A DNA stretch of 64,000 nucleotides, taken from contig PXPE01000001.1 of assembly GCA_003009795.1 (NCBI GenBank), positions 694,739 to 758,738 of the forward strand, read 5' to 3'. This document shows positions 42,247-51,102 of this stretch, in pieces (position 1 is the first letter of the stretch; the number at the start of each line of letters is the position of its first letter). The stretch is from Nanohaloarchaea archaeon SW_7_43_1. Its GTDB lineage: Archaea > Nanohalarchaeota > Nanosalinia > Nanosalinales > Nanosalinaceae. Under the pieces are notes generated by a model. It was not told the DNA's origin and did no database searches. It worked only from the letters and a program-made list of their open reading frames with translations. The position numbers and the translations under genes were made by a program.

Positions 42247-43350
42247 TTAGTTCGACTTTTCTTCGAGTTCTTCTTCGAGTCCGAGTTTCTCTGCGAGTTC
42301 TTTGTAGCGGTTTCTTATTGTGACTTCTGTTACTCCGACCACGTCTGCTACTTCTCTCTGTGTTCTCTTCTCGCCTTCGAGCACTGCGGCAATGTATAGT
42401 GCTGCTGCGGCTAGGCCTGTTGGCCCTTTACCTGAGAGAAGGTCTCTTTCTCTTGCTTTCTTTAGAATGTTTCTGGCTCGAGCCTGGACTTCTCCGCTAA
42501 GCTGTAGCTTTCCAGCAAATCTTGGTACATAGTCCTGTGGCTTTGCTGGTAAGATTCTGAGTCCGAGCTCTCGAGCTACGTATCTGTATGCTCTTCCGAT
42601 CTCTCTTTTCTCTATTCCGGATGCATCTGAGATTTCATCGAGTGTTCTCGGTGTTCCCTGCTTTCTGGCTACAATGTATAGTAGCGCTGAGATGATTGAT
42701 TCCATTGAACGTCCTCTTACCAGTCCCTGGTCAACTGCTTTCTCGTATAGCCTGGCGACTTCTTCGTGGACTGATTCAGGAAGGTTTAGGTTGGATACCA
42801 TGGAGTTGAGCTCCGAAAGCGCAAATCCTAGGTTCCTGTCCTTTGACTTGGTTAGCCTCTTGTGCCATTTTCTCAGTCTATAGTACTGAGCTCTTTTCTT
42901 TCCTGATACTTTGTAGAGTTCTCCGGATCCCTGTCCGATTTCTGTTGAGACTCCCATGTCGTGTTTCGTGTAAGTTAGTGGCTGTCCTGCTCTTGCCTTT
43001 TTTTCCCTTTCCTGTTCGTTGAAAGCTCTCCATTCTGCGGATTCATCGATTCTATCTTCTTCGATGACAAGTCCACATTCAACACAAGTAAGTTCTCCCT
43101 GTGCAGAGTTTTCCTCGAATCTCTGGGCTTCACATTCTGGACATGTAAGAACTGTATCGCCTTCTTTGGCTTCCTCTCTCCTGACTTCGTAGCCTTTGCC
43201 TTCCTCTATGTCTTCTTCCGAGACTTCTTCGGCTGCGTCAGGTTTTGCCTCCTCTTCTTTTTCTTCTTCGGTTTCGTCTTCTTCCCATTCCTCCGGGACT
43301 TGATAATCGTCAAACTCACGTCGTGGAACGTTATGTGATTGGTTTGTCAT
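42247..43350 (-). CDS. tfb: Transcription initiation factor TFB with acidic N-terminal extension
   Basis: 367 residues. The zinc ribbon (CPEC at about 75 and CVECG) is followed by the B-reader (DESAEWRAFNEQE) and two cyclin folds; the recognition helix VVGVTEVTIRNRYKELA is near the C-terminus. About 70 Glu/Asp-rich residues precede the ribbon, an unusually long extension. Bridges TBP-DNA and RNA polymerase. The long 5' leader holds palindromes. Confidence 0.95.
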   Translation of the reverse strand: MTNQSHNVPRREFDDYQVPEEWEEDETEEEKEEEAKPDAAEEVSEEDIEEGKGYEVRREEAKEGDTVLTCPECEAQRFEENSAQGELTCVECGLVIEEDRIDESAEWRAFNEQEREKKARAGQPLTYTKHDMGVSTEIGQGSGELYKVSGKKRAQYYRLRKWHKRLTKSKDRNLGFALSELNSMVSNLNLPESVHEEVARLYEKAVDQGLVRGRSMESIISALLYIVARKQGTPRTLDEISDASGIEKREIGRAYRYVARELGLRILPAKPQDYVPRFAGKLQLSGEVQARARNILKKARERDLLSGKGPTGLAAAALYIAAVLEGEKRTQREVADVVGVTEVTIRNRYKELAEKLGLEEELEEKSN

Positions 43351-43373
43351 AGTATTTTTTACCTTGAGTTATA

Positions 43374-43412
43374 GAACACGGACGAAGATTTGGCGTGTTC
43401 AAATGTTTTGAA
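43374..43412 (-). promoter_or_regulatory. Two inverted repeats in the tfb leader
   Basis: GAACACG at 43374-43380 pairs with CGTGTTC at 43394-43400 (13-nt spacer). Overlapping it, TTCAAA-TGT-TTTGAA at 43398-43412 is a near-perfect palindrome. Both lie between the start codon and a TATA-like TCATATAAAAC about 95 bp upstream, so they would be in the transcript or just behind the start site. Confidence 0.5.
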
Positions 43413-43563
43413 TACCCTACAAATTATTAATTATTACCCTAAGTTTTATATGAGTTATCCAATTCCGTTTATGAATTAGTCACAACAATCGTCCGTATTT
43501 CTTTCATCGAGTTCTAAATAGGAGAGAAATTAAAATACTCCTCTCAAAACATAAGTCATAAGG

Positions 43564-44628
43564 ATGGCCAAGGAAGATATAAGATTTAAACGAGAGATAC
43601 TTGGAGTATCCATATTGTTGGTCTTAGGCAGCCTTTTCATCATATATCCGTTCCTGGATGCGATAATACTGGCCGTGGCCACCTCCTACTTCCTAAGATT
43701 CGGTCATAAAGAACTCGATAAAAAAATTGAAAATGAGTTTCTCTCAACATTGATTATAACCTCCTCAGTTATCGGTTTCTTCACCGTTGGGCTTTTCCTA
43801 TTCTTGAACAATTTCAATGAGATTATAGGCAACATAAATATACTTGTAATAGATCTACAGCAAAACACGGAACAGTTGATAACCGCGTTAAACCTATCTG
43901 AAAGCTTCCAGCAGGAAGTAAGTCGATTCCTACTGACTCTTTCAGAATCAATAAGAGTGTGGCTGAGAAGCATACTTGCGTCTATTCCAGCTCTACTGAT
44001 TGATCTCGGTATATACCTTGTAACCTCAATATATCTGTACAAAGACGGAACAAGAATAAAGGAAAAAGTCTTCTCAGTGGTCCAGAGTTTCCCTGATAAC
44101 GAGGAAAAAATAATCAAAAGCCTTGTAAGATCAACGGACTCAATTTTTAGAGGAGTATTCCTGACTCAGTTCATGGTCGCAGGCATACTAGGGTTTCTAA
44201 CCGCAGTCGGTTTCTATCTAATAGGGCTAATAACTACTCCGATTCCCTTCATCGGTGTCTGGGCTGTCCTGATAGGTATGGCAGCACTATTACCTCTAAT
44301 CGCTGCTTTCATGTTCTACGGTCCGATAGGATTCTACTATATCCTATACGGTCAACCTTTGAAAGGAACTCTGATACTGATCTTCGGAATAGTATTCCTG
44401 AATATTTTGTCGGAAATGGTGATCAGGCCTTACATTGGTTCTAGACAAATGGACGAACATCCATTGATTATATTCACAGGATTCATAGCCGGCCCTTTGA
44501 CTCTCGGCCTGAAAGGACTTATCATCGGCCCATTGATGCTGATTCTTTCCAAAGAATTTCTGCTCAACTACAGTGAACTTGTTTCTGAGAAACCTGGTGA
44601 GAACCACAGCGAGGACAAGGAGAACTAG
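43564..44628 (+). CDS. AI-2E family (PerM-like) membrane transporter
   Basis: 354 residues with about eight membrane helices in the family's arrangement: an N-terminal pair, a large helical loop (residues ~90-150), then FIGVWAVLIGMAALLPLIAAF and FGIVFLNILSEMVIRPYIGSR, the most conserved region. The family exports small molecules or sodium/proton; substrate unknown. Its 3' end overlaps nob1 by 65 bp on the other strand. Confidence 0.88.
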   Translation: MAKEDIRFKREILGVSILLVLGSLFIIYPFLDAIILAVATSYFLRFGHKELDKKIENEFLSTLIITSSVIGFFTVGLFLFLNNFNEIIGNINILVIDLQQNTEQLITALNLSESFQQEVSRFLLTLSESIRVWLRSILASIPALLIDLGIYLVTSIYLYKDGTRIKEKVFSVVQSFPDNEEKIIKSLVRSTDSIFRGVFLTQFMVAGILGFLTAVGFYLIGLITTPIPFIGVWAVLIGMAALLPLIAAFMFYGPIGFYYILYGQPLKGTLILIFGIVFLNILSEMVIRPYIGSRQMDEHPLIIFTGFIAGPLTLGLKGLIIGPLMLILSKEFLLNYSELVSEKPGENHSEDKEN

Positions 44629-45016
44629 GAACTTGACTTCCACAGTTATTGCATCTTTTCTGCCAACTGAACTTTTCCTCCACAGGATCATCCAGAAAAC
44701 CTCTAATATCAACTTCCATATGAAGTGCCAGGTTCTGTAGAGCCTTGTCATCGGTCAGAAGAGGAACAGTACATTCCAAAGCCAGCGCGAGCAGTTTCTC
44801 ATCAACCTCAGAAGTAGGAGAGTTAATCTCATTTGACTTCTTCCATACATCCTCTAATACAGATCCATCTGGTTCCTGAACCTCATAGTCTAAGTTTCTC
44901 AAAACATTCGCTGCGCCGTCACTCTCTACCTCTTCCGGTACCCCTGGAACTATCAAAATCTCATCTGAAACCTCCCCTCTACCATGAATCAATACGTTAG
45001 TATCGACCACACGCAT
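44564..45016 (-). CDS. nob1: Nob1-like rRNA maturation endonuclease (PIN domain plus zinc ribbon)
   Basis: 150 residues. VVDTNVLIHG (Asp5) begins the PIN nuclease, with further acidic residues at DEKLLALALE and LTDDKAL; the C-terminal ribbon CNNCGSQVPSSPCPRCG binds zinc. Nob1 matures the 3' end of 16S rRNA. It overlaps the stop region of the convergent transporter gene by 65 bp. Confidence 0.9.
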   Translation of the reverse strand: MRVVDTNVLIHGRGEVSDEILIVPGVPEEVESDGAANVLRNLDYEVQEPDGSVLEDVWKKSNEINSPTSEVDEKLLALALECTVPLLTDDKALQNLALHMEVDIRGFLDDPVEEKFSWQKRCNNCGSQVPSSPCPRCGSHQVSQKQVHCS

Positions 45017-45113
45017 GAATACTCCTTAAATCCCTATTTATATAGCTCTTAGGCCGGTTGAAACCAGTTGGTATTAAAAATTAGGGCGATAATTTTCAGA
45101 TTGTGATACAAAA

Positions 45114-45311
45114 ATGAGTCTACCAAATGCACCAATTGAAAGAATAATAAGAAAGGCGGGAGCTGAAAGAGTTTCAAAAGACGCAATAGAGGAACTAAAG
45201 AATGCAGTAGAAGATGTTGGGGAAGAAATAGCGAGAGACGCTGTAGAAATGGCAGAACACGCTAATAGGAAAACCGTGAAGGCCTCAGACGTAGAACTTT
45301 CCACGAAGTGA
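45114..45311 (+). CDS. Archaeal histone
   Basis: 65 residues. The single histone fold is intact: [22 protein letters not shown], then [23 protein letters not shown] and [12 protein letters not shown]. It has no N- or C-terminal tail. Forms dimers that wrap DNA; the acidic residues added here fit a salty cytoplasm. Probably cotranscribed with aIF5A, six bases downstream. Confidence 0.95.
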   Translation: MSLPNAPIERIIRKAGAERVSKDAIEELKNAVEDVGEEIARDAVEMAEHANRKTVKASDVELSTK

Positions 45312-45316
45312 TGTAG

Positions 45317-45700
45317 ATGCCGACACAGATAGAAGCAGGAAAAGTAAGAGACGGCACCTATGTATTGATCGACGAGGAACCATGTGAAGTCAGGAGCGTA
45401 TCCAAATCCAGCCCTGGAAAACACGGTTCAGCCAAGGCAAAGATCAAAGCAAAAGAAATTTTTGGCGGCAAAAACAAGCATGTAACAAAGCCCGTTGACT
45501 CAATGATGATGAGCCCGGATGTAGAGAAAAAGATAGGGCAAATCGTATCCAAAGAAGGAAACATCGGACAGGTAATGGACATGGATACTTACGAAACGGA
45601 AGAAATGGAGCTGCCAGATGATCTCAGTGTTTCAGAAGGTCAAGAAATCGAATACAAGGAAATTGAAGACAGAAGGCTTGTACTTGGAGTAAGAGATTAG
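45317..45700 (+). CDS. Translation factor aIF5A
   Basis: 127 residues. SSPGKHGSAK contains Lys35, the site of (deoxy)hypusine modification, and the C-terminal OB domain follows. Helps ribosomes through polyproline and terminate. Operon with the histone gene. Confidence 0.95.
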   Translation: MPTQIEAGKVRDGTYVLIDEEPCEVRSVSKSSPGKHGSAKAKIKAKEIFGGKNKHVTKPVDSMMMSPDVEKKIGQIVSKEGNIGQVMDMDTYETEEMELPDDLSVSEGQEIEYKEIEDRRLVLGVRD

Positions 45701-45734
45701 ATCTGGAGTCCTTTGGTTAATCTAGTACCAATAA

Positions 45735-46151
45735 TTAATTTTCAATTTCTTTCTCAATGGAAACATCACATTCAGTCGAAGCTGCCCTCATTCTTTCCTG
45801 CTCACCATCTTCACTATCTAACTCGATTTCGGTTCTGTTTATGACTCCATCACGGGGCAGATCAATTTTGGCTCCTTTATTACTTGGATAGACAATTACC
45901 TGCACAGTGCCTAGATTGCCCCCATCAGCTCTCAGTGTTACATTCACATAGTCGCTGGAAGAGCTCATCCTGTCTACTTCTATACTTTTGCTAGAGCAAT
46001 CTAACACCTCACTTTGTGTGTCTTTCGTATCTTGAGTCGAGCTTTCTACGAGTTCTCCTGACCACTCACTGAACAATCCTCCGATTGCCATGACAAAAGC
46101 AAGCAGCATGACCGCAGCTATTAGGGGAGAGATTCCTTTACTCGATGGCAT
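45735..46151 (-). CDS. Archaeal type IV pilin-like protein
   Basis: 138 residues. SSKGISPLIAAVMLLAFVM is a class III signal peptide: a prepilin peptidase would cut after Lys-Gly and leave the hydrophobic helix at the N-terminus. The rest is a beta-rich extracellular part with several Asn-x-Ser/Thr sites. May form or cap an adhesive pilus. Confidence 0.82.
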   Translation of the reverse strand: MPSSKGISPLIAAVMLLAFVMAIGGLFSEWSGELVESSTQDTKDTQSEVLDCSSKSIEVDRMSSSSDYVNVTLRADGGNLGTVQVIVYPSNKGAKIDLPRDGVINRTEIELDSEDGEQERMRAASTECDVSIEKEIEN

Positions 46152-46234
46152 GGAACTCTATAGTTGTGACGTGAATAAAAAGGTTTAGGAGCCGGATCAA
46201 AGGATTATTATTGAAGTTTCGAACAGCATATCTT

Positions 46235-47593
46235 ATGGAATGGCAAGGACTGAGAGAAAAAGTAATTGAAGAAACATATCCTGAGGAACAAGAACTGGGA
46301 GAACTTAGACAAAAATACAAAGAAATATCTGATTTTATAGAAAGAGAATTCGGTGTAGCAACACATTTTGCGGGTTCTGCTTCACGTGGCACCTGTATGA
46401 AAAATGATGGAGACCTAGACATATTTATCCTCTTCAACAAAAAGATTGATGAATTAAAGCTGGAGAACAAAGGTTTGGAGATAGGAAAGAAAACATTCAG
46501 ACAGTTTGAAGAAGATTTTGAGGTAGATTATGCAGAGCATCCTTACACTAAAGGCAGAATAGACGATTATGAGGTTGAGATTGTTCCGTGCTACGAAACG
46601 GACCCGGAAAACATCAAGAGCAGCGTTGACAGGACACCTCACCATTCCGAATGGGTTAAAGAAAATCTTACAGAGGAAGAAAGAAAAGATGCTGTTATAT
46701 TAAAGAATTTCCTGGATTCAAAGGATCTTTACGGCTCATCTCTGAAAACTCAGGGGTTCTCGGGATATCTATGTGAGATACTGATAAATCATTACGGCGG
46801 TTTCCATGAACTGGTAAGATCTGTGACGGACTGGGAAAATGAAAAACTCATTGATCCTGAAAATTATCACGACGGAAAATTACCTGAAAGACTGGAGAAA
46901 AAATTTAATGAAGAACCACTAAAAGTTATCGATCCGGTAGACAAGGAAAGGAATGTTGCATCAGTTCTAAGCCTGGAAAACTACTCCAAATTTATCCATC
47001 TTTGCTGGCGGTTTAAACGGAATCCCAGAATGAGTTTCTTCGAGAGCGAGCAAAGAAATTACTCAGAGTTCAGGATCAAACAGGAACTGAAGAGGAGAGG
47101 TAACTTTCTCGTTCTGGAGTTTGGAACCATAGAGGAAGTTGATGATATTGTTTATCCTCAAATGAGGAAAACGATGAGAAGGCTGAAATCCGAACTGAAG
47201 AAAAAAGAATTTCGGATATACGAAAGTGGATTCTATGTGGATCAGAGTACTAAAATATTTTTTGAACTGGACAGGGAACTACCTGAAATAAGGGAGATGG
47301 AAGGACCTAAAGTTTTCCACGGCGAAGAACATCTCTCCGAGTTCACCTCCAAATATGAAAACGTTTTTATCCAAGAGAATAGGGTGGTTGCGAAGACTGA
47401 AAGAGAGTTTACCGATGCGAAAAAATTTCTGGAAGCATTTCTCTCAGATGATCTCAAGGAGAAAGGCATACCGGACAATGTATCGAAAAAGATAGAAAAC
47501 TACAGTTTCGAAGACCCTATGGAGGGCGACTCGAAATGGTTAAATTACTTGGGCGAGAAACTTTGTCTACAGCACAAAGGTGAAAACAAATAG
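46235..47593 (+). CDS. cca: CCA-adding enzyme, archaeal class I
   Basis: 452 residues from ATG 46235. FAGSASRGTCMKNDGDLDIF carries the Gly-Ser and Asp60/Asp62 catalytic residues; WFDGSL-type body and tail domains follow. Adds CCA to tRNA 3' ends. A TTG at 46211 is an alternative start, but homologues begin near MEW. Stop TAG shares its last base with the adkA start. Confidence 0.93.
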   Translation: MEWQGLREKVIEETYPEEQELGELRQKYKEISDFIEREFGVATHFAGSASRGTCMKNDGDLDIFILFNKKIDELKLENKGLEIGKKTFRQFEEDFEVDYAEHPYTKGRIDDYEVEIVPCYETDPENIKSSVDRTPHHSEWVKENLTEEERKDAVILKNFLDSKDLYGSSLKTQGFSGYLCEILINHYGGFHELVRSVTDWENEKLIDPENYHDGKLPERLEKKFNEEPLKVIDPVDKERNVASVLSLENYSKFIHLCWRFKRNPRMSFFESEQRNYSEFRIKQELKRRGNFLVLEFGTIEEVDDIVYPQMRKTMRRLKSELKKKEFRIYESGFYVDQSTKIFFELDRELPEIREMEGPKVFHGEEHLSEFTSKYENVFIQENRVVAKTEREFTDAKKFLEAFLSDDLKEKGIPDNVSKKIENYSFEDPMEGDSKWLNYLGEKLCLQHKGENK

Positions 47594-48162
47594 TGGGAGA
47601 AGTCAATATATTGATCGGGCTTTCAGGAGTTGGGAAAGGAACAGTACTTGAACAAGCAATGCTTCTGTCCGACAAAGATTACAAGCAAATAAACTATGGG
47701 GATAAAATGCTGAAAACAGCGAAAGATGAAGGTCTGGTCGGAAGCCGGGATGAACTCAAGGAAATGTCTCCAGAGGAAAACAAGAGAATACAAAAGAAAG
47801 CGGCCAAGGAAATAGTGGCAGAATCTGAAGAGGAAGACGTCATTTTAGAGACTCATGCAGCAATCCAGACACCGTTCGGTTATATTCCAGGATTACCAAA
47901 ATGGACTGTAGAAAACTTAAAGCCGGAAAAGATTATAATGCTGACCGCTTCTCCCGAATCAATATGGGAGAGAACGAAAGAAGATGACTCTCGGGACAGA
48001 GAGCATGATGAAGTGGACAAGATCCATGAGTACCAAAATGTGGCTCGGGAAATGGCTTCCACGTGCGCAGTAATAACAGGCGCATACCTCACAATAATAG
48101 AAAACAAAGATGGGAAAGCAGAGAGATCAGCCGAAAAGCTACTGAAAACTCTCCGAGCCTGA
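47593..48162 (+). CDS. adkA: Archaeal adenylate kinase AdkA
   Basis: 189 residues from GTG 47593, overlapping the cca stop by one base. P-loop GLSGVGKGT at 9-17 and the ERTKEDDSRDRE lid segment fit the archaeal trimeric family. Interconverts AMP, ADP and ATP. Its end overlaps the convergent membrane gene by 24 bp. Confidence 0.92.
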   Translation: MGEVNILIGLSGVGKGTVLEQAMLLSDKDYKQINYGDKMLKTAKDEGLVGSRDELKEMSPEENKRIQKKAAKEIVAESEEEDVILETHAAIQTPFGYIPGLPKWTVENLKPEKIIMLTASPESIWERTKEDDSRDREHDEVDKIHEYQNVAREMASTCAVITGAYLTIIENKDGKAERSAEKLLKTLRA

Positions 48163-48876
48163 CTGTTCAAAGTAAAACGTGGGGGATACGGTAAAAATGT
48201 AGGTATTCACAACTGAGGATACCAGTCTTCCAGCCACAAATCCTATGTAGCCAAGTTTCTCAAGGAATCCTGCTGAGTAAAAAGCCAGACCCACAAGCAG
48301 AAATGAGGAAACTAGTAGCGCGGTCACAACTTTTCTATTCTTATTTGATTTTTCCATAGAACTTCCCAAAGCCTCGCGGAAACTGCTGTCAATCACTAAT
48401 GTAACCGGTAGAAAGTACCCAAGGTAACTAGTAATCAATACTGCGATGATAAAGAAAAAAGCCGCAAAAATAAGATACATCACGTTCCCAGTAATTGAAT
48501 AAATCAAGTAACCAGCGGTAAATACCACAGAAATGATTAACCCTGCGACTATGGTAGCAGCGGAAGCCTTCAAAACATTTGAGTATTTCCTCATTACTGC
48601 GATAAAACTATTGTAAAGAGACGTTTCGGAGGATTTAACCATAACAGATAACATCATCGAGGAGTAAACACCCATTATTGAAAGCATCAAAAGGGACGCA
48701 AACATCAGGATCATCGCAATAGATGGATTCAACTGTGAGATGGTCCAGGGCGACGATATCAGATAAACTAGGAAAAGAGAAGCAGCTAAAGTAGAGAAAA
48801 TTTTAGGGACAAATAAACGCGGCTCATCTTTAAGCAAACCGAAGCTTTTCACAAGCACTTCCCATACGTCACTCAT
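48139..48876 (-). CDS. Polytopic membrane protein, about six helices
   Basis: 245 residues. Resembles a type common in haloarchaea (DUF7544/DUF7847-like), but the match is by impression. Hydrophobic segments near residues 25-45, 50-75, 105-130, 135-160, 185-205 and 215-235; a short N-terminal amphipathic region is cytoplasmic. Function unknown. Confidence 0.7.
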   Translation of the reverse strand: MSDVWEVLVKSFGLLKDEPRLFVPKIFSTLAASLFLVYLISSPWTISQLNPSIAMILMFASLLMLSIMGVYSSMMLSVMVKSSETSLYNSFIAVMRKYSNVLKASAATIVAGLIISVVFTAGYLIYSITGNVMYLIFAAFFFIIAVLITSYLGYFLPVTLVIDSSFREALGSSMEKSNKNRKVVTALLVSSFLLVGLAFYSAGFLEKLGYIGFVAGRLVSSVVNTYIFTVSPTFYFEQSGSESFQ

Positions 48877-49024
48877 ATAATACTAATTTGATATGGCTCC
48901 GTATAACTTTTACCTCAAAGACAATTGTTATCACAAAGTAAACACGATTGAGAGGTTCTGTGCCGCCTTTTTTACCCAAAAGCGCCACAATGATTAAAAG
49001 AGTTAACTGTGAGTATTTAGATAT

Positions 49025-49306
49025 ATGGCGAGCCTTTGGGACATCGGTAAAAGCACTGAGGAAAAGCTCGCCGATGAATTGAAAGACAATGGCCAATTTC
49101 AGGAAATGGTTGAACAGCACAGAGACAAATTCGAACCAAGATTCGAGGACAACATGAGTGAAGAAGTGCCAACACATCCATACAAGATCTACCGCAATAT
49201 AGTAGAGTCAAACGAACTCAGCGACGAGGAAAAAGTAGCACTCGAACAGATGAAGGACGAATTCGCAGAGAAATGGCAGACACTCAAAAACACACACTCA
49301 AACTAG
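49025..49306 (+). CDS. Uncharacterised 93-residue acidic helical protein
   Basis: No family recognised. Almost entirely helical and charged (WDIGKSTEEKLADELKD, SDEEKVALEQMKDEFAEKW). GATTAAAAGAG about 27 bp upstream may be a TATA box. Confidence 0.6.
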   Translation: MASLWDIGKSTEEKLADELKDNGQFQEMVEQHRDKFEPRFEDNMSEEVPTHPYKIYRNIVESNELSDEEKVALEQMKDEFAEKWQTLKNTHSN

Positions 49307-49309
49307 ATT

Positions 49310-49471
49310 TCATCGGTGAAAACTTCCCAAGGGAGGGGAGACCACCATTATTTTTCTTTTCAAAAACTTACCCAACCACTCATCAGACTCTATAGAAAAT
49401 TCAATATGCAAATATTCTTCAACAGTTCGAACAATTTCTGGTTTCCTAAACCTGGCTCCACCAGTGCCAGA
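49310..49471 (-). other. In-frame 53-codon open stretch after the elp3 stop
   Basis: Beyond the elp3 TGA the same frame stays open for 53 codons to another TGA at 49310-49312, with protein-like content (ARFRKPEIVRTVEEYLHIEF, then SDEWLGKFLKRK). It has no conventional start. It may be a decayed C-terminal region, a separate remnant, or a stop-codon error. Confidence 0.35.
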
Positions 49472-51049
49472 TCAAAGCTCTTTAACCATGTAAGGGCCTT
49501 CCTTCTCATAATCGAACTTTTTGTAGTATTCTCGGGTTCCAACCGCTGAGATAACCACTACCTTGTTCTTTCCAAGCTCTCGGGCTTTCTCCTCAGCTTT
49601 CTTCATGAGTTGTGTTCCGTATCCTTGGTGCTGGACTTTGCCCTCATCTCCGATATCGGTCGCACTTCCCATCACCTTAAGCTGTCGAACGATTAAGGTA
49701 TCTTCGTCTATCTCAGCCCGGAAAGATTCTGGCGGAGCTCTTAATCGAGTAAAACCAAGGATAATATCATTTTCAGTATCCTCGAAGCTGAGGAAATACT
49801 CCTGTCCTCCTGATGCCTCATAATCTCGCTCCACCAGTTCGATATTCTCCTCTTCAGGTTCAAGATCATGAGTTCTCTTAACGTGGCCGACTTCCCTGCA
49901 TCGGATACATCTACATCTCTCTCCTTCTGACCGAAGCTCCTGGAGAGCCATCTGCCTCATATTGGTAAGCTGAGGTCCTGCATCAACCTCGGTTGAAGGA
50001 ATATCTCTCATCACTCTCTTGATCCTGACATGTGGAGGAATATGATTTTTCTGGACCTCCTTCAGTCTTTCTTTGGCCTCCTCATCATCTATCGGATCGA
50101 ACTCGCCTTCCTCATATCTCCTGTATAGCTCGGTACCCTGAATAACTTCACATGGATAGATTTTGACTTCATCCGGCTGTAGATCAGAGTCATTAAACGT
50201 TTTTCTGAACTTTTCAATATCTTGTTCATATCCTTCTCCCGGAAGTCCAAGCATTAGGTGGTATGCAACTTTGAAACCGGCATTCTTCAGTCTTCGAGTA
50301 GCTTCAATTACTGGCTCCATTCCATGTCCTCTGTTTGTCAGTTCGTGTGTTTCATCGAAAACTGTCTGAACCCCCATTTCAGTTCTTGTTCCTCCAAGAT
50401 CCAGTATTCTGTCGATGTGCTCTGTCTCACATATATCCGGCCGGGTCTCAAATGTGATGCCCACATTCCGAACCTCTGCTGTCTCGTTTTGCATCTGAGC
50501 TTCTTCAATTGAATCTGTCTCTTTACCATCTCCATAGGTATTCAGGCCGTCAAAAGCTCTTTTCATAAATTCTCTCTGGTAATCCGGATCTTGGAATGGG
50601 AAAGTCCCGCCCATGATGATCAACTTAGATTTATCGATGGAGTGCCCGTTTTTTTCGTACTGGCCGAGTCTATCATGTACCTGATCAAACGGATCGTAAT
50701 CGTTTCTTATTGCTCTTCGAGTTGCAGGTTCTTTTCCGGTGTAGCTCTGTGGTGCATCCTTTCCTTTTGGACAGTAAATGCATCCTCCGCCACAAGGAGC
50801 GGGGCGAGCCATAATTGCTACGTTAGCGATCCCGGAAATAGTTCTCATCGGTTTGGTCTTCAGCATCTCCTGGGCTTTTTTCTCTTTCTCCTCTACAAAC
50901 TTGAGAATATCAGAATTCTTGGGCATGCCGTTGAAGCTGGTCTCACGGCAGAGTTCCTTCTTTCTCCTCTCTATCATATCTTTCGACTCGATCTCTTCTT
51001 TTTCTATCTCCTCAATTATAGTTCTAGAGATTTTCTTTAGCACTGACAT
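49472..51049 (-). CDS. elp3: Elp3 tRNA U34 modification enzyme (radical SAM plus acetyltransferase)
   Basis: 525 residues. PCGGGCIYCPKG provides the iron-sulfur cysteines; IMGGTFPF and FETRPD are radical SAM strands. The C-terminal GNAT domain (GYGTQLMKKAEEKAREL, ISAVGTREYYKKFDYE) binds acetyl-CoA. Makes 5-carboxymethyl-type side chains on wobble uridine. Complete. Confidence 0.95.
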   Translation of the reverse strand: MSVLKKISRTIIEEIEKEEIESKDMIERRKKELCRETSFNGMPKNSDILKFVEEKEKKAQEMLKTKPMRTISGIANVAIMARPAPCGGGCIYCPKGKDAPQSYTGKEPATRRAIRNDYDPFDQVHDRLGQYEKNGHSIDKSKLIIMGGTFPFQDPDYQREFMKRAFDGLNTYGDGKETDSIEEAQMQNETAEVRNVGITFETRPDICETEHIDRILDLGGTRTEMGVQTVFDETHELTNRGHGMEPVIEATRRLKNAGFKVAYHLMLGLPGEGYEQDIEKFRKTFNDSDLQPDEVKIYPCEVIQGTELYRRYEEGEFDPIDDEEAKERLKEVQKNHIPPHVRIKRVMRDIPSTEVDAGPQLTNMRQMALQELRSEGERCRCIRCREVGHVKRTHDLEPEEENIELVERDYEASGGQEYFLSFEDTENDIILGFTRLRAPPESFRAEIDEDTLIVRQLKVMGSATDIGDEGKVQHQGYGTQLMKKAEEKARELGKNKVVVISAVGTREYYKKFDYEKEGPYMVKEL

Positions 51050-51102
51050 ACCTTACCGAGTTGAATGAAAAGTTAAAAAGAAGAACCATCCTCTGTTATG
51101 TT

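Noticed and set aside
44564-45016. Toxin-type VapC PIN protein
   Set aside because: The C-terminal zinc ribbon and single-gene context fit Nob1; no antitoxin gene precedes it.
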